Shown here: one piece after another, positions 28,225 to 36,008 of the stretch
Layout: every line of letters begins with the position of its first letter
Numbering within the stretch: position 1 is the stretch's first letter
Assembly: GCA_014860745.1 (NCBI GenBank)
Contig: JACZJC010000020.1
Coordinates: 62,001 to 126,000, forward strand
Direction of reading: 5' to 3'
Source: Anaerolineales bacterium
Lineage (GTDB): Bacteria; Chloroflexota; Anaerolineae; Anaerolineales; Villigracilaceae
Length of the DNA stretch: 64,000 bases
Notes under the pieces: generated by a model
What the model was told of the DNA's origin: nothing
Databases searched by the model: none
The model's input: the letters and a program-made list of their open reading frames with translations, nothing else
Made by a program: the position numbers and the translations under genes

Positions 28225-28230
28225 TACAAT
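28225..28230 (+). promoter_or_regulatory. -10 hexamer TACAAT, predicted leaderless start
   Basis: TACAAT is followed by 5 nt and the ATG at 28,236. No ribosome binding site is present. Confidence 0.4.
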
Positions 28231-28235
28231 TCAGT

Positions 28236-28928
28236 ATGCCTACCCAGGAAGAAATCTACAAAACCGAAGCGGACAAGTACGAGGCCTTGATTGCGCGCGA
28301 GGATTATCAGGGGAATATTCTGAAATCACTGCATGAGATCACGCCTTTGGAAAATCGCATCGTTCTGGACTTGGGAACTGGCACTGGGCGACTGGCCTGT
28401 TTACTTGCTCCGTACGTTTCCCGCATCCGCGCCTTTGACATATCCGAGGAAATGCTGCGGGTCTGCCGCCAGAAGTTCACCGCCAGCGGACTCACCAACT
28501 GGCAGGCGGATGTGGCTGACCATCGTCAACTGCCTGTGGAAGACCAATCTGCTGATCTGGTCGTCTCCGGCTGGAGCGTAGCCTATCTCGCGGTGTGGAA
28601 CTCTGAAACATGGCGAAGTGAATTGGAAAAATGGCTGGGCGAAATGAATCGTGTCTTAAGACCGAACGGCTATATCGTCCTGTTTGAATCGCTGGGCACG
28701 GGGAATGAATCGCCGATCAGACTTGATCATCTCAAGGATTATTATCCCTGGCTTGAAGAATCTGGTTTCCAGCACAAATGGATCCGCACAGACTATAAAT
28801 TTGAATCCATCCATGAAGCGGTGGAATTGTCACGCTTTTTCTTTGGCGAAGAATTGGGTGAAAATGTGAAAAAGAATAATTGGGTGATTTTGCCCGAATG
28901 CACAGGCGTGTGGTGGAAGAAAATATAA
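28236..28928 (+). CDS. class I SAM-dependent methyltransferase
   Basis: A 230-residue Rossmann-fold methyltransferase. Motif I is VLDLGTGTGRLACLL (around residues 47-61), the acidic motif II is IRAFDISEEML and motif III spans ADVADHRQLPVEDQSADLVV. Substrate class is unknown. I start at 28,236 because family similarity begins with TQEEIYKTEADKYEAL and a -10 box lies just upstream. A longer frame extends 5' but has no support. The gene ends in a shared palindromic terminator. Confidence 0.85.
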   Translation: MPTQEEIYKTEADKYEALIAREDYQGNILKSLHEITPLENRIVLDLGTGTGRLACLLAPYVSRIRAFDISEEMLRVCRQKFTASGLTNWQADVADHRQLPVEDQSADLVVSGWSVAYLAVWNSETWRSELEKWLGEMNRVLRPNGYIVLFESLGTGNESPIRLDHLKDYYPWLEESGFQHKWIRTDYKFESIHEAVELSRFFFGEELGENVKKNNWVILPECTGVWWKKI

Positions 28929-28962
28929 TAGCATGGGCGCGGTGACCGCGCCCATGCTATTA
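28926..28962. terminator. bidirectional terminator, 17-bp perfect palindrome
   Basis: A 17-bp perfect stem (28,926-28,942 with 28,946-28,962) and a 3-nt loop, lying between converging genes. Its arms contain the stop codons on both sides. The core GGGCGCGG-TGA-CCGCGCCC resembles the GGGGCG palindromes described at 62,394. Confidence 0.8.
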
Positions 28963-29520
28963 TGCTTGAATCTTGAATTTATTTTTTAGCGCCATTACAA
29001 GACCAAAAAGAATCAAGAGAATACTTGCGCCCGCAAACGCCCATTTGATGGAGGTCAACGCCATCAATAACCAAGCCAATGCGATGGGTTTCGCAGGATA
29101 CATGGACAGCATCGTCACGATGTTTATATTCTCGAGCAGGTCGAAGAACCACGTTCCCAACGGCATAACGTTGTATTTGCGTATGGAACTAGTGGATGCA
29201 AAACCGCGTTGAAAAAGCCATGAGATCAGCAGACCAAAGAAAAATAAATACACAATCGGGTAAATAATATCCACTGTGAGTTCCACGTTGCGGTAAAACG
29301 GACGCCCAAACTCGCCGTATCTTTCGATCATGCCAAAGATTTTTTCGGGAGTTGCGCCGATCATCAAATCGAGCGGCTGGATGCCACCCTGCCCACCTTG
29401 CATCATGCCCTGGATGAGCGGGAGCAGGAAACCCGCAAAGAACACATCCAGAACGAAGAGAATGAGGATGAGCCAGCCTTTTGCCCAATTGTAGAACCTT
29501 GCTGATAAGTTTCCGAACAT
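28960..29520 (-). CDS. membrane protein of unknown function
   Basis: A 186-residue protein with four to five transmembrane helices (around residues 13-38, 82-106, 120-140, 145-183) and a conserved-looking loop rich in Gly and Met (QGMMQGGQGGIQPLDLMIG). GGAGGCAAT precedes the ATG. It resembles nothing I can name. It is transcribed away from the NUDIX gene and ends in the bidirectional terminator. Confidence 0.7.
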   Translation of the reverse strand: MFGNLSARFYNWAKGWLILILFVLDVFFAGFLLPLIQGMMQGGQGGIQPLDLMIGATPEKIFGMIERYGEFGRPFYRNVELTVDIIYPIVYLFFFGLLISWLFQRGFASTSSIRKYNVMPLGTWFFDLLENINIVTMLSMYPAKPIALAWLLMALTSIKWAFAGASILLILFGLVMALKNKFKIQA

Positions 29521-29599
29521 ATTGCCTCCATGTATAAAGTTTAAATCAAAAACACGCCGCTCGCTTTTTGGTGACGTGTTTTTGCCCGTACATAAGTCC

Positions 29600-30064
29600 C
29601 TATTTCATCGAGGCTTCACCGCCTCGTAGCGCATCCTCCACGCGGGCTTTGTGCTCGCCATGCATGGGCATGGATTCCATTTCCTCGAGCGAAAAATACC
29701 CAAAGGCAGTGGTTTCATTGCTCAACCCCAATTCCCCTTCGAGAATCTCCGCTTCAAAACTTATTACAACGAAGAAGGCTTTGTTGCCATCGGGGTAAAC
29801 CACCAATTGATCAGGGTTGCTATACACGCCCGTTAATCTTGTCGCGCGGACTTTCAATCCTGTTTCCTCCCAGACTTCCCTTTCACAGGCTTCGGCTGCG
29901 CTTTCACCCGCTTCCAAAGCACCGCCCGGCAGGCACCAACGTCCGTTGTCTGTGCGTTGAGTGAGCAGGACTTTTCCCCGATTTTTATCGAAGATGATCG
30001 CGCTGCACCCGACTCGGATCTGTCCTTCTTTTCCAAGCCTCGGACCATATAAAACCTGCGTCAT
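29600..30064 (-). CDS. NUDIX hydrolase
   Basis: A 154-residue hydrolase of nucleoside diphosphates linked to another moiety. A complete NUDIX box is present (GGALEAGESAAEACEREVWEETGLKV, residues about 46-71; Gly, the three Glu of REVWEE and the last Gly are all in register). GGGAGG precedes the start. The substrate, e.g. an oxidised nucleotide, NDP-sugar or ADP-ribose, is not determined by sequence. Confidence 0.9.
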   Translation of the reverse strand: MTQVLYGPRLGKEGQIRVGCSAIIFDKNRGKVLLTQRTDNGRWCLPGGALEAGESAAEACEREVWEETGLKVRATRLTGVYSNPDQLVVYPDGNKAFFVVISFEAEILEGELGLSNETTAFGYFSLEEMESMPMHGEHKARVEDALRGGEASMK

Positions 30065-30084
30065 TCAACCTCCCGTTTGTTAGT

Positions 30085-30108
30085 CAGGGGCGGGAAACCA
30101 CGCCCCTG
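30085..30108. repeat. GGGGCG-type palindromic repeat, intergenic copy
   Basis: An inverted repeat CAGGGGCG / CGCCCCTG (8 bp perfect, 8-nt interior GGAAACCA) in the 50-nt space between pirin and NUDIX genes. It matches the core of the two palindromes embedded in alaS and is the likely untranslated form of the same repeat family. Confidence 0.6.
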
Positions 30109-30114
30109 CAAAAA

Positions 30115-30954
30115 TTATTTTATGAACGTTCCGTTGCGCAATTCCTGGATCGTCTGCTCGATTTCTTCGCGGGTGTTCATGACGAATGGCCCATAGGGGA
30201 CGATGGGCTCATTGAACGGCGCGCCCGCGATGAGCATGAATTGCACACCCGCTTCGCTCTTAACTTCAATTTGGCTGCCATCGTCGTTGAACACCACCAT
30301 GCTGACAGATTCTACGATCTGATCACCGAACTCGCCCGCGCCGTTGAAAACATACGCAAGGGCGGTATGTCCGCTTGGGATGGGGAGAATGAATTTCGAA
30401 GCAGGCGCCAGCTTCACGTCCATGTAAAGAGGCGCGGCGGCGATTTCTGTCACGGGTCCGCGAGTCCCATCCAATTCACCTGCCACGAGTCGAATTGTAG
30501 CTCCATCTTTTTCAACAACGGGAATTTCCCCCGCGCTGACTTCCTGATAACGCGGCTGACTCATTTTTTGCGCGGCGGGCAGGTTCACCCAAAGTTGAAA
30601 GCCGTAGATGTTTCCGTTTTCGCTGCGGCGGGGCATTTCCTCGTGCAGAATGCCGCGGCCGGATGTCATCCACTGCACATCGCCCGAGCCGATCTTGCCC
30701 GCGTTGCCGAGACTATCGCGATGGTTTACAGAGCCTTCAAGCATGTAGGTGACGGTTTCGATGCCGCGGTGCGGATGCGTGGGGAAGCCGCGGATGGGAC
30801 CTTCGAGCGGGTTGTTAAAAGCAAAATGATCGAAGAGTAGGAAGGGATCATATTCATTACTGGCGCGCGGGGCGATGGAGCGTCTGAGTAAAACGCCTGC
30901 GCCTTCGATAACGAGTTGGGGTTCGATTATTTGAGAGATGGTTCGATTGTTCAT
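30115..30954 (-). CDS. pirin-family protein
   Basis: A 279-residue double-cupin protein. The N-terminal domain has the iron-site residues of pirins: FPTHPHRGIETVTYMLEG with His-x-His and the Glu, and GDVQWMTSGRGILHEEMP with the third His. The C-terminal domain ends in the usual VMNTREEIEQ segment. Some bacterial pirins oxidise quercetin; others act as regulators. Length is normal. The role here is unknown. Confidence 0.9.
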   Translation of the reverse strand: MNNRTISQIIEPQLVIEGAGVLLRRSIAPRASNEYDPFLLFDHFAFNNPLEGPIRGFPTHPHRGIETVTYMLEGSVNHRDSLGNAGKIGSGDVQWMTSGRGILHEEMPRRSENGNIYGFQLWVNLPAAQKMSQPRYQEVSAGEIPVVEKDGATIRLVAGELDGTRGPVTEIAAAPLYMDVKLAPASKFILPIPSGHTALAYVFNGAGEFGDQIVESVSMVVFNDDGSQIEVKSEAGVQFMLIAGAPFNEPIVPYGPFVMNTREEIEQTIQELRNGTFIK

Positions 30955-30995
30955 ATGCGTATAGATGATTTAAACTCAAATTTTCTTACGGATGA

Positions 30996-32621
30996 TTATT
31001 GTGTGTCTTGATAACACCGGGCTTTTATGACGCCTGAAAAAGGCTCGGCACCGAATTGCTTTTCCAATTCAGAGGGGCGGGTTCTGCTTCTAAACTCGGT
31101 ATATGCGAGCGGGTATTTATCCAGTTCTTCCTCCGCGCCGCTTAGGCGGTGATATATGATACAAGCACCGGGCGTCGGCATGACGGCCGGTGCAGCAAGG
31201 ATGGGTATGTGGTTTGGGTTCGTAACAACAAGCTCATAAAACTGAAAGTTGTAAAGACCACCTGCAAAGTTATCGAACAATATTATTTCCTTCGGATTCT
31301 CCCCGATGGCAAACTCAAGGGAGCCCTTTAGGTCATAACTTCCCATGGCGTCGACGCTGCGCGCAGGGTAGCGGAAAAAGTAATCAACCTGATAATTGGT
31401 CACTTCATAAAGAAGCAGGATGGAAACGCACGCGATGGAGAATGTCCTCACCCGGGAATGACTGAACTCGAGTAAATATTTCAATCCATAACAGGAGATC
31501 AAGAGGATGTAATAACCGAGCAACATGCCTCTTAAGGTATGGGGAGTGCCCTCAGAGGTCAATGCTGCGGCGAGGGGGGAGATTATAAGATTCAATAATA
31601 GAAAGACGTTGAATCGGTCAAATTTATTATTGATGAGGAAGTATGCCAGCCCAATCAAGAAAAGGATAAGGGTGACGATATAAACGATCCCTCCTTGTCC
31701 CGTGGAATGGCGGAGGTTATTGTCGCCATGCAGGATAAGGAAATCGAGGGAAAAATAGGTAGCCAGGTTATGAGCAAAAATTCCCATCTTTTCGGCGGGG
31801 GGGATGGGGGCATCGATATAGGAAAGTCCACGGAATCTCGAGGTGATTGCGCCCGGAAATTTGAGGGTGAACCAGGCGAGCGGAATGAGACATACAATGA
31901 ATGCAATGGAAATCAGGAAGAGTTTCCTGATGTTTTTTCGTTCGAAATAAACCAACCATAAAACACCAAGGGCAACGGTTGATATCAGCCTGGAGGTGGA
32001 GTAGGTATAAGTAAAGGTGCCTAGTACAACTCCGCAAAGCAAGGGTTTGAAATTTTCAAGCCTGCGATTGCCCTCTTCATGAAAAACCATCCAGATACAC
32101 AGCCCCACGGCGGAAACCCATGCCAGTTGAGATATCACTTCAAATGCGATTCTGGAGATGGTGAAAAACAAGGGCAGGAATCCAAAAGATGCTAACAGGT
32201 AGAGCTGAATAGTTTTATTCCCGTGAAATAATTTGGTGGCAAGAAGGAATGTAAGCAGCAGGGATGCAGCATAGAAGAGCACGCTTGTGAATCGGAGCGT
32301 ATATTCGGAAATACCGAATATTGCAAAGACCGGGACAACTGCGTAGATGTAAATCGGATTTTTATAATCGCCTACGGATTCAAAATAGATGGGAAATCGG
32401 ACATCGTGTTCGTCCACCCCATTTTGCCAGACAGTCATGGCGTTGTAGCCAATGGATGATTCGTCGAAGAATAGGCCCGTTGGAATCCGGTCCAATTGAA
32501 AAGTATGGGCAAATAGAACGAGCGCCAATAAAAGGGTAAACAAAAGAACATATGACACCTGCCGGCTGCTTTTGGAACTCAAATTGAAAAAACGAGGATG
32601 GCGGGGCTCTGCACTGCTCAT
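30996..32621 (-). CDS. GT39-like polyprenyl-phosphate-sugar glycosyltransferase
   Basis: A 541-residue membrane protein with about eleven helices. The first extracytoplasmic loop has the acidic LFFDESSIGYNAMTVWQNG, matching the catalytic Asp-Glu region of ArnT/PMT (GT39/GT83) enzymes, which use lipid-linked sugars. The C-terminal 120 residues form a soluble extracytoplasmic domain. It likely transfers a sugar to a protein or glycan outside the membrane. The Dpm1-like GT2 at 18,115 could supply the donor. Lies 17 nt downstream of the ATPase gene at 32,638, possibly in one unit. Confidence 0.82.
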   Translation of the reverse strand: MSSAEPRHPRFFNLSSKSSRQVSYVLLFTLLLALVLFAHTFQLDRIPTGLFFDESSIGYNAMTVWQNGVDEHDVRFPIYFESVGDYKNPIYIYAVVPVFAIFGISEYTLRFTSVLFYAASLLLTFLLATKLFHGNKTIQLYLLASFGFLPLFFTISRIAFEVISQLAWVSAVGLCIWMVFHEEGNRRLENFKPLLCGVVLGTFTYTYSTSRLISTVALGVLWLVYFERKNIRKLFLISIAFIVCLIPLAWFTLKFPGAITSRFRGLSYIDAPIPPAEKMGIFAHNLATYFSLDFLILHGDNNLRHSTGQGGIVYIVTLILFLIGLAYFLINNKFDRFNVFLLLNLIISPLAAALTSEGTPHTLRGMLLGYYILLISCYGLKYLLEFSHSRVRTFSIACVSILLLYEVTNYQVDYFFRYPARSVDAMGSYDLKGSLEFAIGENPKEIILFDNFAGGLYNFQFYELVVTNPNHIPILAAPAVMPTPGACIIYHRLSGAEEELDKYPLAYTEFRSRTRPSELEKQFGAEPFSGVIKARCYQDTQ

Positions 32622-32637
32622 CGGATCTTCACATTCT

Positions 32638-33441
32638 TTATAAATATCTAAGATAGGCTTCGGGATTGTCTAAAAAAGCCTTTGTTAAAGTGACGTGCTC
32701 CAGCTCATCATAAGCCACTTTGCAGATCTTCCCGTCACTGAAGCTGAAAATCTGTGCTTCAGGGAAGGCCAGAATGATCGGCGAATGAGTAGCGATGATG
32801 AATTGAGAATCTTCGGTCAGCATTTGTTTCAACGCGGAGAGAAACGCAAGTTGGCGAACGGGGGAGAGCGGCGCTTCAGGTTCGTCCAATAGATACAAAC
32901 CGCCGGGCACAAAGCGTGATTGAAACAGTGCCAGAAAACCCTCACCATGCGAGCGCGCATCGAGGCCGTCCCCATACCTTCGTTGGAGCGCGCCTGCCTC
33001 GTTTCTGTATGGCATTTTTGCAAGATCTTTCGCCAATTGTGAGCGCCCTTTGTAATCCCTGTCCACATTTTGAAGTTCTGCTTCCAGCTCCTGCCGCGTT
33101 TGCGCGATCTGTTTTGCATAGCCAAAGAAATCCTCGGCGCGTAAAAAGAATCCCTTGTGCGTGCGCTTTGTCCAGGTGAGGCGCAGATATTGTGCGAGTT
33201 TGCGGATCTGTGCAAGAGACGGGTCGGTGTTCACACTTTGGCTTCCGACCGTCACAGAGCCGATGGCGCAGGCGATGGCTTCGATCAGAGTCGATTTGCC
33301 CGAACCGTTTTCACCGACAAAAAAAGTTACAGGATTGCGGAATTCGATTTCATTCAATGCGCGGATAACTGGAACGTTGAATGGAAAGCCGCTGTCTACC
33401 TCACGGATTTCCTTTTTTTGAATGGAACGTAAATGAATCAT
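32638..33441 (-). CDS. ABC-like AAA ATPase (YbbC/RecF-type)
   Basis: A 267-residue cytoplasmic P-loop ATPase. Walker A GENGSGKST (around residues 45-53), a central helical insertion (80-170) in place of a full coiled coil, a signature-like region near GEGFLALFQ, Walker B LYLLDEPEAPLSP and switch His ATHSPIILA. This is the small stand-alone relative of SMC/RecF ATPases often annotated as AAA family ATPase. Its start overlaps the stop of the kinase-like gene at 33,438 by 4 bp. Function unknown; the pair suggests a shared task. Confidence 0.85.
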   Translation of the reverse strand: MIHLRSIQKKEIREVDSGFPFNVPVIRALNEIEFRNPVTFFVGENGSGKSTLIEAIACAIGSVTVGSQSVNTDPSLAQIRKLAQYLRLTWTKRTHKGFFLRAEDFFGYAKQIAQTRQELEAELQNVDRDYKGRSQLAKDLAKMPYRNEAGALQRRYGDGLDARSHGEGFLALFQSRFVPGGLYLLDEPEAPLSPVRQLAFLSALKQMLTEDSQFIIATHSPIILAFPEAQIFSFSDGKICKVAYDELEHVTLTKAFLDNPEAYLRYL

Positions 33442-34028
33442 AGTCTGATTTTATCAAGGATGATCGGAATAGAATGGCTGTATTCGGCGTTTTCTTTGGA
33501 AACGTTCAACTTGAGGACGTTCGATTCCGGGATGGATTCCAGCCACTCATTGACATATTCCTCCAGCAAACCCGCATCTTCACTGGACGCAATGTTGATT
33601 CGGTTCCGAGATGCCAATCTTTCGCTGATGGTCTGTGCGTCTGCGCTGAGGGCAATGACCAGCTCCGGGGGAGGGAGCAGGCTGCGGGTGTGGAAATAGA
33701 AGCGGCGGCACAAGTTGTATTCGTCGTCGTTGAGCAGGCCGCGGGTGTGAAAGAGGCGGGTGAAGCCGTGAAAATCCAGGTCCAGACCCCCGTCTATTAA
33801 AGCGGGTAATTTGCTTTGCCTGAGTTCAAGTTCCTGTTCGGCGCGGAAAAGCAGGTAATCCATTTGGTTGGCAAGCGCATATTTTGAATCCAGTTTGAAA
33901 AGGGATTGAAACGGTCTCTCGGCGTGTTGTTCGTAGGCAATGGCGAATTTTTCCGTTTTGCATAATGCGTTTGCAAGCGTTGTCTTTCCGACCCCGCTTG
34001 CGCCAACGATGACGATGAGTTTGTTCAT
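33438..34028 (-). CDS. deoxynucleoside kinase-like P-loop protein
   Basis: A 196-residue nucleotide kinase-like protein with Walker A GASGVGKTTLA (residues 9-19), the RAEQELEL helix, LIDGGLDLDFHGFTRLFH (the D-x-D region of the dNK family) and a lid region of basic residues (SERLASRNRINIA). It resembles deoxyadenosine/deoxyguanosine kinases, though the usual ERS/DRY motif is not evident. Co-translated with the downstream ATPase through a 4-bp ATGA overlap. Confidence 0.78.
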   Translation of the reverse strand: MNKLIVIVGASGVGKTTLANALCKTEKFAIAYEQHAERPFQSLFKLDSKYALANQMDYLLFRAEQELELRQSKLPALIDGGLDLDFHGFTRLFHTRGLLNDDEYNLCRRFYFHTRSLLPPPELVIALSADAQTISERLASRNRINIASSEDAGLLEEYVNEWLESIPESNVLKLNVSKENAEYSHSIPIILDKIRL

Positions 34029-34034
34029 GGAATC

Positions 34035-35384
34035 CTATTGGCTGCAAAACGCAGGTGCATCGAAGAAATCGACTTTGGTAATGAACCAGCCTGAGTTCAG
34101 TTTCTCGATGCGGATGGTCTGCGGCAAAAGCCGCGGGTCTATGCTTTGGATGAGAGCGCCATCGGAGCGACGGTATAGATTGGTGCTCCATACTTCACAG
34201 GTATCCACTTCGATGCTGGCATTGTCAATCAGGCGGATGTCATCGATATAGCTTTTGTACGAATCGATCTCGGAGATTTGGACAAGCCCCTGTTGATTCA
34301 GGCTGGCAATTTCGGTTTGGAGCGCTGCGAATATATCGCCTGCCATGATGGAAGCTGCGATATTGGCATCTCCCTGCCTATAAGCCTCGATCTGGAGCTG
34401 AATGGCTTGAGTGAGAAAATCACTGACTTCCTTGCTGAGTTCCGGCGAAATATTTGTAGTTTGGTCTGGGAAGAACGGGTCACTGCCTAGTGCTACTTCC
34501 TGACCGTCACTGACGCCGTCCTTATCCATATCCGGGTCGAGCGGATTCATGCGGTAGTAGACTTCAACCCCATCGCTGAGGCCATCGCCGTCGGTGTCCT
34601 TTTTTTGCGGATCTGTACCCGTGCGCAGGATTTCATCTTCATCGGAGATTCCATCCTTGTCGCTGTCTGTATTTGCGCTGGGCGGTGGAGTTGCGCCTTG
34701 GGGGGGTGCTTGCGGTGATTGGGCAGGTTGTGCCGCGAGACCGTATAGCGATTGCACGCCAGCAACATCATCCCGCCCAAGAAAGCGCTGCGGACCGGAG
34801 TAGGAGGGGAACATGAGCGCGCCCGGGTCGTTGCTGTGATCCAGCCCAAGGTTGTGTCCGATCTCATGTGCGGCGACTGTGAGCAAGTCGACGTTTTGGG
34901 TTTCGCTGTTCACCCATCTTTCGGCATCGTCAAAATGAAGAAAAACCTGTCTATTGTTGTATGGATTTGGAAACGAGGCGTGCGCGAGAACGTCGCCGGG
35001 TCCGTCGAAGGGATCGCCGTCGCCGTGATTGCCTTCTGCCCACCCGATGAGAATGTCTGCCTGAGCAGCATCAGCCGCCTCGTTAAAAGTTAGAGGCGTT
35101 TCACCTGCCCAGAGATTAAAGGCCGCACGGATAAGGTCGCGTTCTGTCTCACCGCTTAGCTTGCCGGTCCCGTTAATAAAGAAATAGCTGATATTTGTTT
35201 TTCCCCATTGTGAGATGGCGCGATATTTCAAGACCGTTTCATCTTCATCGCCGGCGTCCGGGAGGTTGTCGTAACGATAGCCGGTTTCAGGTTCTGCGGC
35301 GGTTGCGCTGAAGGTACAGGCAATCGAGACGACGGAGAGCAGGATAAAAATAATTACCAGATGTTTCAGGAAGGGATGGCGCAT
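34035..35384 (-). CDS. matrixin-type metalloprotease lipoprotein with Ca-binding repeats
   Basis: A 449-residue exported protein. Signal ends near VVSIACTFS, probably a lipobox. The catalytic domain (residues 55-215) has the zinc motif HEIGHNLGLDH and Met-turn ALMFP of the matrixin clan. A Pro/Gln linker leads to three Asp-rich repeats of the TSP3 type (DSDKDGISDEDE, DTDGDGLSDGVE, DMDKDGVSDGQE), which bind calcium. A C-terminal helical/SnoaL-like domain (320-449) ends in FFDAPAFCSQ. It probably degrades extracellular protein. Start at 35,384; a longer in-frame start lacks a signal-like N-terminus. No inhibitor prodomain of the eukaryotic MMP kind is visible. Confidence 0.85.
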   Translation of the reverse strand: MRHPFLKHLVIIFILLSVVSIACTFSATAAEPETGYRYDNLPDAGDEDETVLKYRAISQWGKTNISYFFINGTGKLSGETERDLIRAAFNLWAGETPLTFNEAADAAQADILIGWAEGNHGDGDPFDGPGDVLAHASFPNPYNNRQVFLHFDDAERWVNSETQNVDLLTVAAHEIGHNLGLDHSNDPGALMFPSYSGPQRFLGRDDVAGVQSLYGLAAQPAQSPQAPPQGATPPPSANTDSDKDGISDEDEILRTGTDPQKKDTDGDGLSDGVEVYYRMNPLDPDMDKDGVSDGQEVALGSDPFFPDQTTNISPELSKEVSDFLTQAIQLQIEAYRQGDANIAASIMAGDIFAALQTEIASLNQQGLVQISEIDSYKSYIDDIRLIDNASIEVDTCEVWSTNLYRRSDGALIQSIDPRLLPQTIRIEKLNSGWFITKVDFFDAPAFCSQ

Positions 35385-35472
35385 TTTAGTACCCTCGATT
35401 CTAAATTTGTCCACTTATAGCATGGCAGGCGGAACGAAACAAGAGCCTGGCAACCGTTACTTTTGGACCATT

Positions 35473-35500
35473 TTGGCGATACAATTCGATTAAGTATAAT
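35473..35500 (+). promoter_or_regulatory. sigma70-type promoter
   Basis: TTGGCG (35,473), a 16-nt spacer and a perfect TATAAT (35,495-35,500), followed by TTAGGAG and the TTG start at 35,522. Confidence 0.55.
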
Positions 35501-35521
35501 GAACACCTTAGGAGAATCATT

Positions 35522-35989
35522 TTGGAGCCACTCGAAATAACCTCGGACGACCCGCTTCTTGCAACTCTTGATTTTAAACCTTACCGCAGTCTGGTGAAAC
35601 GCGGGGTCATCCCATTTTCGCCGAGAGAAGGGGAACCGCAGACAAAGGAATTGCAGACTCCGTGGGGGGCCATGTTGACTGCCAAAAAAGGCGACATGCT
35701 TGTATTTGAGCTGGATCATCCGAACGATGTCTGGCCTGTGGACGCGGGAATCTTCGATGAGAGTTATATGATTCTTGAGCCGGGCGTCTGCATCAAACGT
35801 GCTGTGACCCTGCTTGTGCCTCTGACCGATGTTACCAGGGGAGATGCGGACCGCATGGTGACTGTTCGTACTCTCGAAGGGGTGGAGACTGTACGGGCGG
35901 GAGATTTCTATTTAGCGAAAGGGGTGAAGGGCGAGATCTGGCCGTATCCGATTGAAAAGGCCAATGAAATAATGAGACCCGCCGAGTAG
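35522..35989 (+). CDS. conserved-looking protein of unknown function
   Basis: A 155-residue soluble protein, probably all-beta with a short N-terminal helix. Landmarks are LLATLDFKPYRSLVKRGVI, GDMLVFELDHPNDVWPVD and RGDADRMVTVRTLEGVETV. No motif that I can assign. The start is TTG, with TTAGGAG upstream. The last seven codons form one arm of a 19-bp palindrome that serves as terminator, so coding and RNA structure constraints overlap here. Confidence 0.7.
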   Translation: MEPLEITSDDPLLATLDFKPYRSLVKRGVIPFSPREGEPQTKELQTPWGAMLTAKKGDMLVFELDHPNDVWPVDAGIFDESYMILEPGVCIKRAVTLLVPLTDVTRGDADRMVTVRTLEGVETVRAGDFYLAKGVKGEIWPYPIEKANEIMRPAE

Positions 35990-36008
35990 CTCGGCGGGTC
36001 TCATTATT
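35968..36008. terminator. bidirectional terminator, 19-bp perfect palindrome
   Basis: A 19-bp perfect stem (35,968-35,986 with 35,990-36,008), 3-nt loop TAG. It contains the stop codon of the plus-strand gene and the last bases of the minus-strand gene that ends at 36,007. Confidence 0.82.

Noticed and set aside
28092-28235. Longer N-terminus for the SAM methyltransferase
   Set aside because: It overlaps the divergent gene's ribosome site, and family similarity begins at 28,236 right after a -10 box.
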